A stretch of 5,373 nucleotides of DNA from Actinomycetota bacterium (GTDB lineage Bacteria > Actinomycetota > Actinomycetes > S36-B12 > UBA10799): positions 3,487 to 8,859 of the forward strand of contig DMNR01000065.1 of NCBI GenBank assembly GCA_003452655.1, in the 5' to 3' direction. Below are positions 1 through 5,373 of the stretch, one piece after another (within the stretch, counting starts at the first letter, position 1; each line of letters opens with the position of its first letter). The notes beneath the pieces were generated by a model that did no database searches, was not told the DNA's origin, and saw only the letters and a list, made by a program, of their open reading frames with translations. Both the position numbers and the translations under genes were made by a program.

Positions 1-246
1 GCCACGACCGACGAGCACCACAAACCTGCCGTCGGGAGCGCTCAGATCGCGGCGCTCAAGAAGCTTTCCGGTGCGGCGTTCGACACGGCATGGGCACGGG
101 CAATGACTTCACTGAACGAGCAGGTCATCGCCGCAGCAGTCACCGAACTGAATGTTGGCGAGGACAAGGCGACCCGCACGTTGGCACGCGCGAAGATCGA
201 CTACGCATCTGCCCAAAACGGAGCGCTGCGACCCATTGCGAAGTAG
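1..246 (+). CDS. DUF305-like protein, C-terminal part (5' end outside window)
   Basis: The frame is open from the first base and ends at TAG 244-246, giving 81 visible residues with GC-rich third positions. The stretch SAQIAALKKLSGAAFDTAW (residues 13-31) followed by a helical AM(T)SLNEQVI segment (34-43) resembles the C-terminal core of DUF305 proteins, in which an 'FD..F...MI.HHxGAI' block is typical. DUF305 proteins are small, four-helix, often secreted ferritin-like or copper-handling proteins. The two histidines usual in that block are replaced here by Leu38 and Asn39, while the following Glu40 is kept, so metal binding by this copy is doubtful. An upstream intact domain or a signal peptide may lie beyond the left edge. 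The family call is from pattern memory and could be wrong; a DUF4142-like helical protein is an alternative. The gene converges on the lacI-family gene, with 78 bp between the stops. Confidence 0.5.
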   Translation, partial: ATTDEHHKPAVGSAQIAALKKLSGAAFDTAWARAMTSLNEQVIAAAVTELNVGEDKATRTLARAKIDYASAQNGALRPIAK

Positions 247-324
247 CCCACACCCAACCCACGACTCCTGCGCCGCCCACACCGTTGTGTCATCGGAATC
301 TTGAACGGGACGCAGGGGTTCGGG

Positions 325-1311
325 TCAGACAGTGCGCAGCGACGACTCGCGGACGATGAGTTCAAACTCCAGTGGGATCTCCGCGGGGTGAGATCCGTCC
401 CGCACGACTCCCACGCACATGTCGGCGACGGCTTTCCCGCAGTCGAAGCTCCGGTAGGACATCGTTGAGATGGATGGCGTCATCGACTGTTCCACAAGTC
501 CTTCGGCTTGCATGACAAGCAGCACGTCACCGGGAATTGACTTTCCCCGATTTGTGATTGCCTCCGTAACCAGTCGGGGAATTCCCAATGCGGAGAAGAC
601 TCCGTCAACCCCCGCTTCCAGCGCCGCATCAATTGCGCGCTGGATACCTTCAGGTGTGCTGTCGTGAGTCGATGTGCTGAACTCCAAGTCGTTCGCTGCC
701 GCCCATCTTTCCAACGAGGTGTGCAGAGGTCCAAACACCCGCTCTGAGCCCTTGACTGACAACCAGTGCAGATGGGTGCAGCCCTCGTCACGTAGGTGGC
801 CCGCAACAGCCGCCGCGATCGCATCGTTGTCGTAACTCAGCTGAACATTGTCGTGACGAGGAATCGGGTCGAGACTAATGATCGGCAGTCCAAACGGAAC
901 CCGCAGTTCTTCAAAAACCTCCGTTGCGTGATTGCCGAGTACCAATAACGCATCGATCCCGGAATCGATGAGTTCCTGCGCCCTGCGCTCCCCTGCGAAC
1001 GAGACGACGAGTCCCTCGTCTGAACACCCGCGAATGAATGCGTCGTTAAAACGGAGCCAGAACAGGCTATTCGCTCCGACGACAAGCTCGGTTACCGATT
1101 CGACGGCGAGCACGCCGATGACCTGACTACGACCGCGACTCAAACCGCTCGCCGAAGAGTCGAGCCGGTAGCCGAGGCGCCTCGCGGCTTCCTTCACACG
1201 CCGAGTGGTCTCGGCACTCATCTTCTTCTGACCATTCAGCACGTAGGAAGCAGTGGTCTTGGAGACCCCAGCAGTCAGCGCCACTTTGGCAAGAGTCGGT
1301 CTTGAAGCCAT
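325..1311 (-). CDS. LacI-family transcriptional regulator
   Basis: This 328-residue protein has the standard LacI/GalR layout and usual length (about 330-340). An N-terminal helix-turn-helix spans residues 5-26 (TLAKVALTAGVSKTTASYVLNG, the family's 'T..DVA..AGVS..TVS.VLNG'). The hinge runs over about 47-61 (GYR...SGLSRGRS), where Leu57 matches the leucine that intercalates into operator DNA. The periplasmic-binding-protein-like ligand domain starts at 64 (VIGVLAVES). Family landmarks in it include D161/HL172-173, GVDGVFSALG (234-243) and ISTMSYRSFDCGKAVADM (281-298), and the usual RESS ending is at 321-324. The common 'ND..A.G' effector-pocket segment reads ALGIPRLVTEA, so the ligand cannot be guessed. 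ATG at 1311 is chosen because it places the HTH at the normal distance; a weak purine-rich GAGAG (1326-1322) lies 10 nt upstream. No sugar transporter or glycosidase adjoins it here. It probably represses from a palindromic operator and may regulate itself. Confidence 0.95.
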   Translation of the reverse strand: MASRPTLAKVALTAGVSKTTASYVLNGQKKMSAETTRRVKEAARRLGYRLDSSASGLSRGRSQVIGVLAVESVTELVVGANSLFWLRFNDAFIRGCSDEGLVVSFAGERRAQELIDSGIDALLVLGNHATEVFEELRVPFGLPIISLDPIPRHDNVQLSYDNDAIAAAVAGHLRDEGCTHLHWLSVKGSERVFGPLHTSLERWAAANDLEFSTSTHDSTPEGIQRAIDAALEAGVDGVFSALGIPRLVTEAITNRGKSIPGDVLLVMQAEGLVEQSMTPSISTMSYRSFDCGKAVADMCVGVVRDGSHPAEIPLEFELIVRESSLRTV

Positions 1312-1334
1312 GGTCAGGAGTCTCTCAGCGCCGC

Positions 1335-1363
1335 ACCTTAGGTCGCGCGTTACGCGATGCCGG
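1335..1363 (-). promoter_or_regulatory. Candidate promoter of the lacI-family gene
   Basis: On the minus strand TAAGGT (1340-1335) fits the actinobacterial -10 pattern TAnnnT. CCGGCA (1363-1358) lies 17 bp further upstream and matches the -35 consensus TTGACA at only three positions. A start site about 7 nt downstream of the -10 would give a leader of roughly 16 nt before the ATG at 1311, enough for the weak GAGAG ribosome-binding site. The 17-bp spacer contains the palindrome at 1346-1356. The -35 is poor, so this is a prediction by position and -10 match only. Confidence 0.3.
1346..1356. promoter_or_regulatory. Candidate operator: 11-bp perfect palindrome upstream of lacI
   Basis: CGCGTTACGCG is a perfect inverted repeat, with arms CGCGT and ACGCG around one T. 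It lies 35-45 bp upstream of the regulator's start codon and inside the spacer of its candidate promoter, which is where a repressor would block RNA polymerase. LacI-family operators are palindromes, but most have an even, CG-centred symmetry; this one has a single-base centre, which weakens the match. Autoregulation is inferred from position alone. Confidence 0.3.
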
Positions 1364-1382
1364 GGGTCGCTACGGCACCCGC

Positions 1383-1496
1383 ATGCCCATGGTGACTACC
1401 GCCCGCGGAGACGATTCGATGGAGTCGGCGTCGCCGGGTGGCCGAATCCGCCAAATGCTGCTGAGCAAGGACCGACACGATTCTGAGTCCGGCTGA
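1383..1496 (+). CDS. Doubtful small ORF in the lacI-mptB gap (37 aa)
   Basis: An ATG-initiated frame (a second in-frame ATG at 1389 and GTG at 1392) runs to TGA 1494-1496, encoding a polar, charged peptide that includes GGRIRQMLLSKDRHDSESG. Counting the 33 codons after the start cluster, GC content falls from position 3 (24 of 33) to position 1 (21 of 33) to position 2 (19 of 33). That order is typical of real coding sequence in GC-rich actinobacteria. Against it, there is no Shine-Dalgarno sequence, no recognisable domain, and the frame is too short for the bias to be significant. It would be divergent from lacI and convergent with the mannosyltransferase gene, ending 19 bp short of its 3' end. 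Treat it as a candidate only. The rest of this 204-bp gap shows no other gene. Confidence 0.17.
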   Translation: MPMVTTARGDDSMESASPGGRIRQMLLSKDRHDSESG

Positions 1497-1515
1497 GCTA
1501 AAGGCAACCGTGTGA

Positions 1516-2922
1516 CTAGAGATACCCGGCCCCGTCGCACAGGTGGCTGACCAGGCTGAACAGGGTCAGCCCAACCGTTCCGTAGATCATCCACTTAGTC
1601 TCGATCTTCGTAAGCGCAGTCGCCGCGAGCAAGGGCAGGCACCACAGCAAGTACCAGGGTTGCACCGCCGGGCCGAGGACAACGAGCGCCAGGAACGCGA
1701 GTCCGGCTGCGCGAACGGGGTTGCGCGTCCCCGGCCGTAGGCAGAGGTAAGCGATGAACGCCAGGGCCGCAACTGTTGCGAGCACTCGGAATGCCGCGAT
1801 CAACGTGTCTGTCGCGTTGAAGCCACCGACGTCAACGACCGCGCCGATTGCCATGCCGGCAGCAGTTGGCGGCGACAGCCAGGTCTTCACAGAGGCCGGA
1901 GTTGCTACCGCATTGAGCCAACCGAATCCGGTTCCCGAGGCGAAGGCCAAGCCGACCATCACGGTTAGCGCGACAGCAGCCGACTGAACCCAGCGGCGAA
2001 CCACCAGCGTCATCGGCGCACCCTGGCCGGCCCACAACAGGCCAGCAAACGGCAAAGCCACCAGGCCGATCGGTTTCACGGCTGCTCCCAAGGTGATGAG
2101 CAGAACCCCGAAATACGGGTGCTTGCGGACCACAAGAGCGAACCCAGCGGCGATCAGTCCGATCATCAGCGCATCGTTGTGGGCGCCGGAGATGAAGTGC
2201 ATGAAGACGAGCGGATTGAGCACACCAAGCCATAGCGCTCGGGCCGGGTTGACGCCATAAGCCTTGGCTAGAACCGGAACGGCCCACGCCAAGATCGCCA
2301 CACCAACGACGGCTAGAACGCGGAACATCAGTGCCATGGAGAAAGCGCTCGGCCCAGCAATGTCGGAGAAGAGTCGACCGAAGAGCAGGAACACCTGGCC
2401 GTAGGGGCTCGTGGCGTCTGCCCACAGCGGATCGACCCCGTCGTTGACCCAGCCGGGCATCACCGATGGCCCGGTCAAATATGGGTTGAATCCACCAGCC
2501 ATCAACTTGCCTTGGGCGACGTAGGAATATACGTCGCGACTGAAAAGCGGCGGTGTCAGCAACAGCGGCACGGACCACGCGGCAAGCGTCATCCAAAGGC
2601 GGCGCAAGTCCGTTGATCCGGATCGTGTCAGTTCGGTCCCGAGTTGCAACCACGCAAGCAACAAGATGACAACGCCGACTATGAGCGAACAGGCCGCAGC
2701 GATTGTTCCGAAGGTGGTCGATTGCAGAACATCAATGAGCGGTGGCGCGGGGAGCGAACCTTTGACTGGAACCCAGCCGACCCCAACAGCTCCGGCGCCG
2801 ATCAGCGCCGTACCAACTAGTCCCGGGACGACGCTGCGTGCAAAGAAGGCCGGAAGCGAATCCTGGGGCGCCGCTGGGGAAATAGCAGTCGTGGTGACTT
2901 GCCCCAACGACTCAGTAGACAC
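1516..2922 (-). CDS. mptB: Polyprenol-phosphate-mannose-dependent alpha-1,6-mannosyltransferase, MptB-like (GT-C)
   Basis: This 468-residue polytopic membrane protein has about a dozen hydrophobic segments. It fits GT-C mannosyltransferases of the MptA/MptB group, which move mannose from polyprenyl-phosphate-mannose onto a mannan on the outer face of the membrane. In mycobacteria and corynebacteria MptB starts the alpha-1,6 backbone of lipomannan. Visible landmarks are FSRDVYSYVAQG (127-138), with the presumed catalytic Asp130 in the first outer loop, then NPLVF.H..SGAHNDALM (236-253), AVKPIGLVALPF (281-292) and VQPWYLLWCLP (420-430) near the end. A short polar N-terminus precedes the first membrane segment at about 32-50. 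The start is GTG at 2922; no Shine-Dalgarno is present, but an extended -10 sits just upstream, so the message is probably leaderless. The gene reads from its own promoter 112 bp after the serine hydrolase gene. The family is clear; whether the product is MptB proper or a paralogue acting on another glycan is not. Confidence 0.85.
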   Translation of the reverse strand: MSTESLGQVTTTAISPAAPQDSLPAFFARSVVPGLVGTALIGAGAVGVGWVPVKGSLPAPPLIDVLQSTTFGTIAAACSLIVGVVILLLAWLQLGTELTRSGSTDLRRLWMTLAAWSVPLLLTPPLFSRDVYSYVAQGKLMAGGFNPYLTGPSVMPGWVNDGVDPLWADATSPYGQVFLLFGRLFSDIAGPSAFSMALMFRVLAVVGVAILAWAVPVLAKAYGVNPARALWLGVLNPLVFMHFISGAHNDALMIGLIAAGFALVVRKHPYFGVLLITLGAAVKPIGLVALPFAGLLWAGQGAPMTLVVRRWVQSAAVALTVMVGLAFASGTGFGWLNAVATPASVKTWLSPPTAAGMAIGAVVDVGGFNATDTLIAAFRVLATVAALAFIAYLCLRPGTRNPVRAAGLAFLALVVLGPAVQPWYLLWCLPLLAATALTKIETKWMIYGTVGLTLFSLVSHLCDGAGYL

Positions 2923-2928
2923 CTCAAG

Positions 2929-2957
2929 AGATTAGCAGCGAAAAGTGGTCCAAAACA
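2929..2957 (-). promoter_or_regulatory. Promoter of the mptB-like gene, predicting a leaderless mRNA
   Basis: On the minus strand TGCTAATCT (2937-2929) combines an extended -10 TGn with TAATCT, a TAnnnT hexamer. A weak -35, TGTTTT (2957-2952), lies 17 bp upstream. Only six bases separate the -10 from the GTG at 2922-2920, so transcription is expected to start at or next to the G of the start codon. The absence of any Shine-Dalgarno sequence there agrees with leaderless translation, which is common in actinobacteria. Confidence 0.5.
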
Positions 2958-2976
2958 CTGATTGTGAGCTACCTAG

Positions 2977-3011
2977 CGATCACTGGATCGATGGAACCAG
3001 TTACCCGATCG
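2977..3011. repeat. Nested inverted repeat 3' of the serine hydrolase gene, possible weak terminator
   Basis: Outer arms CGATC (2977-2981) and GATCG (3007-3011) enclose inner arms ACTGG (2982-2986) and CCAGT (2997-3001) around a 10-base loop; the right side has a five-base bulge between the arms. The structure begins 24 bp downstream of the hydrolase stop codon, a sensible place for a transcript end, but no T-run follows on the minus strand. It is therefore not a standard intrinsic terminator, and the stem may be fortuitous. Confidence 0.25.
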
Positions 3012-3034
3012 AGTGGCTTCCCAGCGGAAATGTT

Positions 3035-4258
3035 TCAGCTGGAAGGCGATCCAGATGGACCGGCTTGTCCGTTTGCCGAGCAAATCGCTTGATTTTCGAC
3101 AGCGAGCAACCGGTTGAAGACCGCGTCGTTGCCCTTCGGGGTTATCTGGCTATTGACAACCACAACCACGCTGTTGCTGCCGTCGGCGGTGCTCCCGACG
3201 AAGGCCGTGTAGCCGGGCATGTTCCCGGTATGCCCGAACACGGTTCCGCATGCCGTCTCGTATCGGTAGATGCTCAATCCGCTTGAGTTGGTGCCGGGCC
3301 CAGGGGGTCCTCCGGCACCTGGAACGAACCCGGCCGGATCGGTCAGGACCTGTGGGTTGAACAGCTTGCCGGACACGAAGCCGCGGATGAACGTGTTGAG
3401 GTCGTTCGCGGTCGAAATCATCCCGCCCGAGGCCCATGCCAACCCTGGATTGATCAGCTCACTGACGTCTTCTGGGGGCGCAGGGGTGCCCTCGGGGATG
3501 GAAGGTGGGTTCACGTCATATCCGTGAATGAACCCGCTGGGCAGCGCGGTTGTACTCGGCAAGCTGGTGTTCGACAGTTTCATCGGGGCGGTGACCAAGT
3601 CCTTGAGGATCTCGCTGTACGGCTTTGAAAGGACTCGCTCCGCAACCAGGCCCGCGACGATGTTGTCTGTATCTGAATACCCGTATTGGCTACCCGGCTT
3701 GAAGTCCAGCGGCTTGTTCGCGACGTAGCCGACGAGCTGCTGCGGCGTGCGTTCCATCTTCGGATTCGCAATGAACTCCTTGAGGAATTTCGGACTCTTG
3801 ATGTAGTCCGGCAGTCCACTGGTGTGTTGGAGCACCTGTGCGAGCGTCGCCTTTCCCCAGGCAGGAGGTGATGAGGGAAGCGCTTGTGCAAGTGTGGAAC
3901 TGAGTACCAACTTGCCCTGGGCGGCCAGAGACAGCAGCACCGCTCCGCTGAAGGGTTTGGACACGCTGGCAATCCGGGTAGTCGCGCTCGCCGACATCAC
4001 CTGACCGGTAGAGATGTCGGCCTTGCCTTCAGCGAGTTCGTAAACCTGCGAGCCCTGTTGAACGATCGTCATCACGCCGGGCGGCCCACCGTTTTCGGAC
4101 AGCGCCGTCATTGCAGCACGCAACTGCGATTCGCCGGCAAGCGGCGGTTGGCTCGACCCGCCTAAAGATGAGGAACTTCCGCACGCTGTCAGGGCTCCTG
4201 CCCCCGCGAGTAACAACGCCACTGCGCCGAGTCTGGTGATTCGCTGTGGCAGATGCAT
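3035..4258 (-). CDS. Lipoprotein serine hydrolase, beta-lactamase/DD-peptidase fold
   Basis: This 407-residue protein belongs to the serine beta-lactamase-like family (PF00144: class C beta-lactamases, R61-type DD-carboxypeptidases, esterases). An N-terminal signal peptide, with basic residues then a hydrophobic core (11-22), ends in a lipobox LTAC with Cys26, and a Ser/Gly-rich tether follows. This predicts a lipid-anchored outer-surface enzyme. The catalytic motifs are in order: SVSK (98-101, nucleophile Ser98, Lys101), a QHTSGLPDY block (144-152), Y194-S195-D196 in place of the usual YxN, and HTG (343-345), the equivalent of KTG. ISTANDLNTFIRG (281-293) is another family signature. The C-terminus is a disordered Gly/Ser/Pro tail. 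The ATG at 4258 is supported by GGAG (4267-4264) five bases upstream. The substrate could be a peptidoglycan peptide, a D-amino-acid peptide or an ester; the sequence does not decide. It is divergent from the DUF2510 gene. Confidence 0.92.
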   Translation of the reverse strand: MHLPQRITRLGAVALLLAGAGALTACGSSSSLGGSSQPPLAGESQLRAAMTALSENGGPPGVMTIVQQGSQVYELAEGKADISTGQVMSASATTRIASVSKPFSGAVLLSLAAQGKLVLSSTLAQALPSSPPAWGKATLAQVLQHTSGLPDYIKSPKFLKEFIANPKMERTPQQLVGYVANKPLDFKPGSQYGYSDTDNIVAGLVAERVLSKPYSEILKDLVTAPMKLSNTSLPSTTALPSGFIHGYDVNPPSIPEGTPAPPEDVSELINPGLAWASGGMISTANDLNTFIRGFVSGKLFNPQVLTDPAGFVPGAGGPPGPGTNSSGLSIYRYETACGTVFGHTGNMPGYTAFVGSTADGSNSVVVVVNSQITPKGNDAVFNRLLAVENQAICSANGQAGPSGSPSS

Positions 4259-4408
4259 GAGAACTCCGGAGGTTTGAAGCGATGAGATTCCCAGAGACTA
4301 CTTCGGACGTATGTCACACCTTCTCGCGCGGGCTTACCCGTTTGTGATTAGCCCATTCGGGGTATCCCAAAGACAAACGAGGACCATCTATTCGAAGGGA
4401 CGGCGGCG
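4259..4408. other. Divergent intergenic region between the hydrolase and DUF2510 genes
   Basis: This 150-bp spacer must hold promoters for both flanking genes. For the hydrolase the best -10 is TAGTCT on the minus strand (4300-4295), 36 bp upstream of the ATG, but no acceptable -35 accompanies it. For the + strand gene no convincing promoter is seen; GAAGGGA (4394-4400), eight bases before the ATG at 4409, is a good ribosome-binding site. Short symmetric elements occur: CGGG/CCCG around CTTA (4329-4340), GGGCT/AGCCC (4330-4334 and 4350-4354) and the near-palindrome GGGGTATCCC (4359-4368). They could be regulator sites or chance. Confidence 0.35.
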
Positions 4409-4981
4409 ATGTCTGCCCAGAACACAACTCAGCACGAGGCACGTACGCCCGGTTGGTTCTCTGACCCTCTTGATTCCAACCGGATCCGCTTCTGGAACGG
4501 TCAGGCGTGGACCCATGACACGGCAGCTCGTGTCGACCTGCCACCGCCGACCGGACTGCCGCATCCGGCACCGACCACGCCGGGCCCTGGAATACCGCCA
4601 GCCGCAGGTGTCACTCCCACCGCCGCACACGCAGTCCCTGCACCAAACCCATACACCGGGCCAGCGCCACACCACGAACCAGACCAGAGTCTCACCCAAG
4701 GCAAACCGGGAAAGTCCGGGAAATCTCGGCGACGCAAGAGCCACGGCTCCGGATCGGTCGGATTGCGCGCGAATATGTTCACCAGCGCAGCGGTCGTCTT
4801 GGGAATCCTCGCAATCGTCTTCATGCCGCTCTACGTGGGAGCGCTGGCAATTGCCAGCGGTGCCCTCGCGTTCGTTCGCGGTGAGCGCAGGGCAGCAACC
4901 GGGCTAAAGATCGCGATCCTGGGGATGGCGGTCGGCGTCGCGCTGGCATACGTCTCAGCGCGATTTGGGCTGCCTTTCTAG
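4409..4981 (+). CDS. DUF2510 membrane protein with a DUF4190-like C-terminus
   Basis: This 190-residue protein has three parts. Residues 14-38 (PGWFSDP...RFWNGQAWTHDTA) are a DUF2510 motif, a short tryptophan-rich module found at the N-terminus of many actinobacterial membrane proteins ('PGWYPDP....RYWDG..WT'). A long Pro/Ala-rich linker (about 45-95) and a basic stretch (KSGKSRRRKSH, 102-112) follow, presumably cytoplasmic. The C-terminus (124-183) has paired hydrophobic segments, AAVVLGILAIVF...LAIASGALAF and GLKIAILGMAVGVALA, with a charged RGERRAATG turn between them, matching DUF4190-type domains. The function is unknown; a membrane-tethered scaffold or sensor is only a guess. The ATG at 4409 has GAAGGGA eight bases upstream and places DUF2510 at its usual near-N-terminal position. 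The stop codon overlaps the convergent acyltransferase gene by four bases. Confidence 0.88.
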   Translation: MSAQNTTQHEARTPGWFSDPLDSNRIRFWNGQAWTHDTAARVDLPPPTGLPHPAPTTPGPGIPPAAGVTPTAAHAVPAPNPYTGPAPHHEPDQSLTQGKPGKSGKSRRRKSHGSGSVGLRANMFTSAAVVLGILAIVFMPLYVGALAIASGALAFVRGERRAATGLKIAILGMAVGVALAYVSARFGLPF

Positions 4982-5373
4982 ATCTTGGGATCCGGGCGAC
5001 GCGAACCGGCTGCTTGGCGCACGTCTCCGGCAAGTTCGTCTGAAATCAGCTTGTGAACGTGAGCGCTTAGCTCGGCTGTCGTTGATGATTCGACGACAGA
5101 GAGCGGAACCTCTGGGAGCACGGTGACGGAAATCGGATGACGACCCTGGAGGATGAATCCATGCTTGGGCAAGGCATTCGACGTTCCCCGAATCACGATA
5201 GGCACGATGGCGGTGTCAGTGTCGCGAGCCATCTCGAATGCTCCGCGCTTGAAGTCCTTGAGTTCGCCTGTCTTTGACCGCGTTCCCTCGGGGAAGATCA
5301 TGATCGACGAACCGGACCGAAGGGTCGCCTCTGACGCTGCCATCATCTCGGCGATGCTCTCGCGGTCACCTCG
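4978..5373 (-). CDS. Lysophospholipid (1-acylglycerol-3-phosphate) acyltransferase-like, C-terminal part
   Basis: The minus-strand frame is open from the right edge to TAG at 4980-4978, giving 131 visible residues. The frame continues upstream of the first ATG (5346) with RGDRESIAE, which fits the family, so that ATG is internal and the gene is partial. IMIFPEGTRS (24-33) is the PlsC/LPLAT block that helps bind the glycerol-phosphate acceptor. FKRGAFEMA (41-49) and IVPIVIRGTSNALPKHG (56-72) match the following conserved blocks. The catalytic HxxxxD motif should lie in the missing N-terminal half. Enzymes of this family acylate lysophosphatidic acid at the membrane to give phosphatidic acid for phospholipids, but actinobacteria carry several paralogues and the exact acceptor is open. 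The C-terminus (AAGSRRPDPKI) is a short polar tail. Confidence 0.9.
   Translation of the reverse strand, partial: RGDRESIAEMMAASEATLRSGSSIMIFPEGTRSKTGELKDFKRGAFEMARDTDTAIVPIVIRGTSNALPKHGFILQGRHPISVTVLPEVPLSVVESSTTAELSAHVHKLISDELAGDVRQAAGSRRPDPKI

Noticed and set aside
263..320. Possible terminator between the convergent DUF305-like and lacI genes: CTCCTGCG (265-272) can pair with CGCAGGGG (311-318), with ACAC/GTGT (279-290) inside.
   Set aside because: The outer stem needs a G-U pair and spans a 38-base loop, and neither strand has a T-run after it, so it is not a credible intrinsic terminator.
90..359. Open frame of 89 codons on the + strand crossing the end of the DUF305-like gene and the end of lacI.
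   Set aside because: It overlaps two better-supported coding regions, has no recognisable domain, and its sequence is the arginine/proline-rich type seen in shadow frames.
1832..2653. Long minus-strand open frame (273 codons) inside the mannosyltransferase gene.
   Set aside because: It is an alternative frame of the mannosyltransferase coding sequence, which has clear membrane segments and family motifs. The shadow translation is arginine-rich with no domain.
2997..3009. GGAACCAGTTACC-like near-symmetric sequence upstream of the mannosyltransferase promoter, considered as a LacI operator.
   Set aside because: The arms do not pair beyond three bases, and it bears no resemblance to the palindrome in front of the lacI gene.
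325..4258. The three consecutive minus-strand genes (hydrolase, mannosyltransferase, lacI) considered as one operon.
   Set aside because: Gaps of 112 and 204 bp, a convincing separate promoter before the mannosyltransferase gene and a candidate one before lacI argue for separate transcription.
4311..4907. A 198-codon + strand frame overlapping most of the DUF2510 gene.
   Set aside because: The DUF2510 frame has a ribosome-binding site and recognisable N- and C-terminal domains; this one is a low-complexity shadow in another frame.

Overview
The window looks like ordinary chromosomal DNA from a high-GC actinobacterium. The evidence is GC-rich third codon positions, a DUF2510 protein (a domain typical of Actinobacteria), an MptB-like GT-C mannosyltransferase of the kind that builds lipomannan and related mannans, and a GTG start that appears to sit right at a transcription start, as in the leaderless genes common in this phylum. 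I cannot name the genus. I see no insertion sequence, tRNA, rRNA, CRISPR array or phage gene.

Layout, left to right. Positions 1-246 (+) hold the 3' end of a gene for a DUF305-like protein. It converges on a LacI-family repressor gene at 325-1311 (-). A 204-bp gap (1312-1515) follows. It contains a perfect 11-bp palindrome in a plausible lacI promoter and a small, doubtful ORF on the + strand. Next come the MptB-like membrane mannosyltransferase at 1516-2922 (-) and a lipoprotein serine hydrolase of the beta-lactamase/penicillin-binding-protein fold at 3035-4258 (-). A 150-bp divergent spacer separates the hydrolase from a DUF2510/DUF4190-type membrane protein at 4409-4981 (+). That gene overlaps, stop to stop, the end of a lysophosphatidic-acid acyltransferase-like gene at 4978-5373 (-), which is cut off by the right edge.

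How the genes may work together. Three of the six clear products act on the cell envelope: polyprenyl-phosphate-mannose-dependent glycan extension, a surface-anchored serine hydrolase, and phospholipid acyl transfer. The DUF2510 protein is also membrane-bound. Each gene nevertheless seems to have its own transcriptional start, or lies opposite its neighbour, so a single operon is not supported and a shared pathway is only an inference. The LacI regulator has no sugar transporter or glycosidase beside it in the window, so its effector and targets are unknown.

I did not find a convincing previously undescribed system. The items most worth a second look are the leaderless GTG start of the mannosyltransferase, the palindrome and candidate small ORF upstream of lacI, the loss of the histidine pair in the DUF305-like domain, and the single CTAG that supplies stop codons to two convergent genes.
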